In this document: positions 4,626-6,049 of the stretch, in pieces
Layout of the letters: each line of letters starts with the position of its first letter
Position numbering within the stretch: the first letter of the stretch is position 1
Origin: Gemmatimonadaceae bacterium
GTDB taxonomy: Bacteria > Gemmatimonadota > Gemmatimonadetes > Gemmatimonadales > Gemmatimonadaceae
Direction of reading: 5' to 3'
NCBI GenBank assembly: GCA_019689955.1
Contig: JADGGM010000211.1
Location: 1 to 6,049 of the forward strand
Length of the DNA: 6,049 bases
Made by a program: the position numbers and the translations under genes
Notes under the pieces: generated by a model
Seen by the model: the letters and a program-made list of their open reading frames with translations, nothing else
What the model was told of the DNA's origin: nothing
Database searches by the model: none

Positions 4626-4796
4626 CTACGGCTCGCGCAGCACGTAGCCTGCACCGGACGTCAGATCGATCTCGCGCACGCCGCGCCGAGCACGCCGGGT
4701 GCCCGTGTCGAGCGAGAGGTCGTCGAAGCGGAGCACATCCGGATGCTCGATCTCCCGGCGCCGAAGGAGCGCCTTCACCCGAGCTGCTTGGGGACC
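4626..4796 (-). pseudogene. OmpR-family response regulator remnant: linker and start of DNA-binding domain joined to its extreme C-terminus
   Basis: The minus strand reads AARVKALLRRREIEHPDVLR, then FDDLSLDTGTRRARRG and VREIDLT, then directly GAGYVLREP and TAG at 4628-4626. The first part is the receiver-to-effector linker ('ARVRALLRR') and the N-terminal beta strands of the winged helix ('L.FDDL.LD..TR...R....I.LT'). The last part is the wing that ends most OmpR-family proteins ('VRG.GYVLRE'). About 60-70 residues between them, including the recognition helix, are missing, and the receiver domain is absent beyond an in-frame TGA at 4808-4806. This cannot be a functional regulator. It marks a lost two-component system in the locus. 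The orphan kinase at 59-1180 could have been its partner, but the distance makes that speculative. Confidence 0.8.
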
Positions 4797-4900
4797 TCCC
4801 GTCCATCAGCCTCCCACACGCCTCCGGTCTCACGCGCGGGCCAGTGGCGGCGGTCGCCGAGCGCATCGAAGAAACCGTCTCCCGTAAACTCCGCCGCGCT
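4775..4900 (-). other. Unrecognised 41-codon open frame, possible C-terminal gene remnant
   Basis: Between an in-frame TAA (4903-4901) and a TGA (4777-4775) the minus strand reads AEFTGDGFFDALGDRRHWPA, then RETGGVWEADGREVPKQLG. The composition is balanced, unlike the Arg/Ser/Pro-rich noise in other frames, and third positions are moderately GC-rich. It looks like the C-terminal end of a real protein whose upstream part is gone, and its stop overlaps the start of the response-regulator remnant. There is no start codon in the frame. I do not recognise a family. Confidence 0.3.
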
Positions 4901-4924
4901 TTACAATGGATAAAGTGGCAATTC

Positions 4925-4985
4925 CTCGAGGCGTTGTCAGGACTCTCCCGACACGGTCGTGGTTGGCGTGGGAGAACGCCTCGAG
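4925..4985. repeat. Imperfect 14-bp inverted repeat
   Basis: CTCGAGGCGTTGTC at 4925-4938 and GAGAACGCCTCGAG at 4972-4985 are reverse complements except for one base; the outer 11 bp are perfect. The 33-base spacer is too short for an insertion sequence. The repeat lies 110-170 bases upstream of the methyltransferase and beside the remnants ending near 4900. It could be a hairpin, an operator pair or a scar of a mobile element. A smaller palindrome, CTTTA (4899-4903) with TAAAG (4911-4915), lies just before it in an AT-richer patch. Confidence 0.55.
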
Positions 4986-5093
4986 CCTGGCGATCGCACG
5001 TTGCGGCCGCCGTGACATCGATGCTGCCTCCGAGGACGGCGCGGTCGGGCGCGTCCGGCCGAAGCGGCACCCCGAATGTGAGCGCTCCAAGCC

Positions 5094-5687
5094 ATGCGAA
5101 TCTTCCCTCGACTCTACGACCTCGTAATGGCGCGCGCCGAGCGGGGCCGCGTCGGCCGCTGGCGTCACACGATGGTGGCACCAGCCCAAGGACGGGTCCT
5201 GGAGATCGGCGCCGGCACCGGGCTCGATTTCCCGCACTACCGCGCGGATGCGTGGGTGGTCGCAACCGATCCGGACATGGCCATGCTGGAGCGAGCGCGC
5301 GCCCGCGCCCGCGAGGCACGAGCGCGCATCGAGCTCGTCGTCGCGGACGCCGAAGCGCTCCCCTTTGACGACGCGGCGTTCGGCGCTGGGGTCGTCGCGC
5401 TTGCCATGTGCACGATCCCCCATCCGGAGCGCGCCCTCGGCGAGCTCCGTCGCGTGCTCCGCCCGGGCGGCGCGCTTCGGATGCTCGAGCATGTGCGTGT
5501 CGATCATCCGGCGTTCGTGGGGCGGTTGCAGGATTGGATCACGCCCGTCTGGCGCCGTGTCGCTGGCGGATGTTACCTCAACCGCCGCACGGTCGACGCC
5601 GTTCGAGGCGCCGGGTTCGAGCTCACGGCGGTCACCTCGTACAGCGGTGGGTACGTCAGGGAGATCGTCGCCCGGAGGTCGAGGTGA
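5094..5687 (+). CDS. Class I SAM-dependent methyltransferase, METTL7/UbiE-like
   Basis: 197-residue complete methyltransferase. Motif I is VLEIGAGTGLDFPHY (35-49), the ribose-binding acidic residue is in TDPDMAMLERA, motif II is VVADAEALPFDD, and motif post-II/III is ELRRVLRPGGALRMLEHVR. The C-terminal part has the signature of the METTL7 (TMT1)-like subgroup: QDWITPVWRRVAGGCYLNRR followed by a 'T...AGFEL' end. Bacterial members are usually annotated as phosphatidylethanolamine- or UbiE/COQ5-type methyltransferases; human METTL7 proteins methylate thiols. The substrate here cannot be told from sequence. An in-frame TGA at 5079-5081 makes ATG 5094 the only start, although no clear Shine-Dalgarno precedes it. 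The gene overlaps the next small ORF by GTGA. A long antisense ORF covers it but is a shadow of its high GC. Confidence 0.9.
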   Translation: MRIFPRLYDLVMARAERGRVGRWRHTMVAPAQGRVLEIGAGTGLDFPHYRADAWVVATDPDMAMLERARARAREARARIELVVADAEALPFDDAAFGAGVVALAMCTIPHPERALGELRRVLRPGGALRMLEHVRVDHPAFVGRLQDWITPVWRRVAGGCYLNRRTVDAVRGAGFELTAVTSYSGGYVREIVARRSR

Positions 5688-5809
5688 TTCGGATCGCGTG
5701 CCCGATCGGGTTGGGACCGCGCCGGGATTCGGCGCGCTCGTGGCCGCGCTCGCCGTTGGTGGGCGCGGGCGTCTTCGTCGCCACCGTCGATGAGCGGTAC
5801 GCCGGGTGA
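5684..5809 (+). CDS. Small ORF overlapping the methyltransferase stop, possible truncated protein
   Basis: The frame starts with GTG at 5684-5686 inside GTGA, overlapping the methyltransferase stop by four bases, a classic sign of translational coupling. It encodes 41 residues: VIRIACPIGLG, then RRDSARSWPRSPLVGAGVFV and ATVDERYAG, ending TGA at 5807-5809. The piece WPRSPLVGAGVFVATVDER resembles the first strand of Nudix hydrolases ('YP..PLVGVGAVV..D.RVLLV.R'), but everything after that strand is missing. It may be a truncated Nudix gene or simply an open frame. The match is short and from memory. Confidence 0.3.
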   Translation: MIRIACPIGLGPRRDSARSWPRSPLVGAGVFVATVDERYAG

Positions 5810-5877
5810 GCCACCGCTCCAGCGATCTCTCTCGACCGACCCATCTCTCGATTCCTCTCTTCTTCAAGGAGGCGTCC

Positions 5878-6049
5878 ATGCAGCCCCGCGATGATGCACC
5901 GCACCCGATCTGGCACCCGAGATGGCGGCGCGCGGCCGCGCTTTCATTGGCCACGGCGATGATCGTGCTGGGCGCCTGCACCGCGCGGGCGCGCCGGCCC
6001 GCGGCCGCCAGCGACGAGACGCGTGGTCACTCCGCGGCGCCGGCCCTTT
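5878..6049 (+). CDS. Lipoprotein, N-terminal part (runs off the window)
   Basis: ATG 5878 is preceded by a near-consensus AAGGAGG at 5866-5872 with ideal spacing, the best ribosome-binding site on the plus strand of this window. The first 57 residues show a charged n-region (HPRWRR), a hydrophobic core AAALSLATAMIVLG and a canonical lipobox LGAC, followed by a disordered Ala/Arg/Pro-rich stretch with a GHSAAPAL end. It is an exported lipid-anchored protein; the functional domain lies outside the window. The pyrimidine-rich leader at 5820-5865 has two copies of an ATCTCTC motif. No clear promoter was identified. Confidence 0.8.
   Translation, partial: MQPRDDAPHPIWHPRWRRAAALSLATAMIVLGACTARARRPAAASDETRGHSAAPAL

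Noticed and set aside
4501..5319. 272-codon minus-strand ORF across the SHOCT 3' end and beyond
   Set aside because: Arg/Pro/Ala/Ser-rich noise. The real minus-strand signals here are the regulator remnant and the 4775-4900 frame, which lie in other frames.
4830..5981. 383-codon minus-strand ORF antisense to the methyltransferase
   Set aside because: The composition is Arg/Pro/Ser-rich without any domain, and the plus strand carries a textbook methyltransferase. Long antisense frames are common in GC-rich DNA.

Overview
The window is GC-rich bacterial DNA, by eye about two thirds G+C with strong G/C preference at third codon positions. Several details recall Gemmatimonadota-like soil or metagenomic bacteria: a small lipoprotein with an ACGGD lipobox followed by an 'EVAGTYD' start, a type II (archaeal-type) GAPDH remnant, a lipoprotein cupredoxin and a SHOCT membrane protein. 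This placement is an inference from protein style, not a proof.

Layout. Positions 1-194 hold the 3' end of an AraC-type regulator (+). Converging on it and overlapping it is an orphan, sensor-less histidine kinase (-, 59-1180). Positions 1181-1648 are mostly degraded and contain a DUF5996 C-terminal remnant with an amber codon at its conserved FLQSTYEAA motif. A small unrecognised 77-aa protein follows (+, 1649-1882), then about 370 bases with no convincing gene but several hairpin-forming repeats. From 3951 down to 2255 the minus strand carries a run of genes: a decayed type II GAPDH, an apparently intact cupredoxin lipoprotein, a frameshifted outer-membrane-like protein and a lipoprotein that has kept its two ends but lost its middle. 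On the plus strand, three TTCAGC-like repeats at 11-bp spacing (4109-4136) precede a SHOCT-domain membrane protein (4295-4573). After this come a minus-strand OmpR-type response-regulator remnant (4626-4796), an inverted repeat (4925-4985), an intact METTL7/UbiE-like methyltransferase (5094-5687), a tiny overlapping ORF and the start of a lipoprotein that runs off the window.

How the parts work together. I see no intact new defence, mobile or biosynthetic system. The distinctive property of the window is gene decay between intact genes. At least three remnants (GAPDH, lipoprotein, response regulator) keep recognisable segments from both sides of a missing middle, and two more carry a premature stop or a frameshift. 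The likely functional genes are the AraC regulator, possibly the kinase, the cupredoxin, the SHOCT protein, the methyltransferase and the terminal lipoprotein. Together they look like accessory envelope, metal or stress genes. All family names come from motif recognition by eye; no database search was run.
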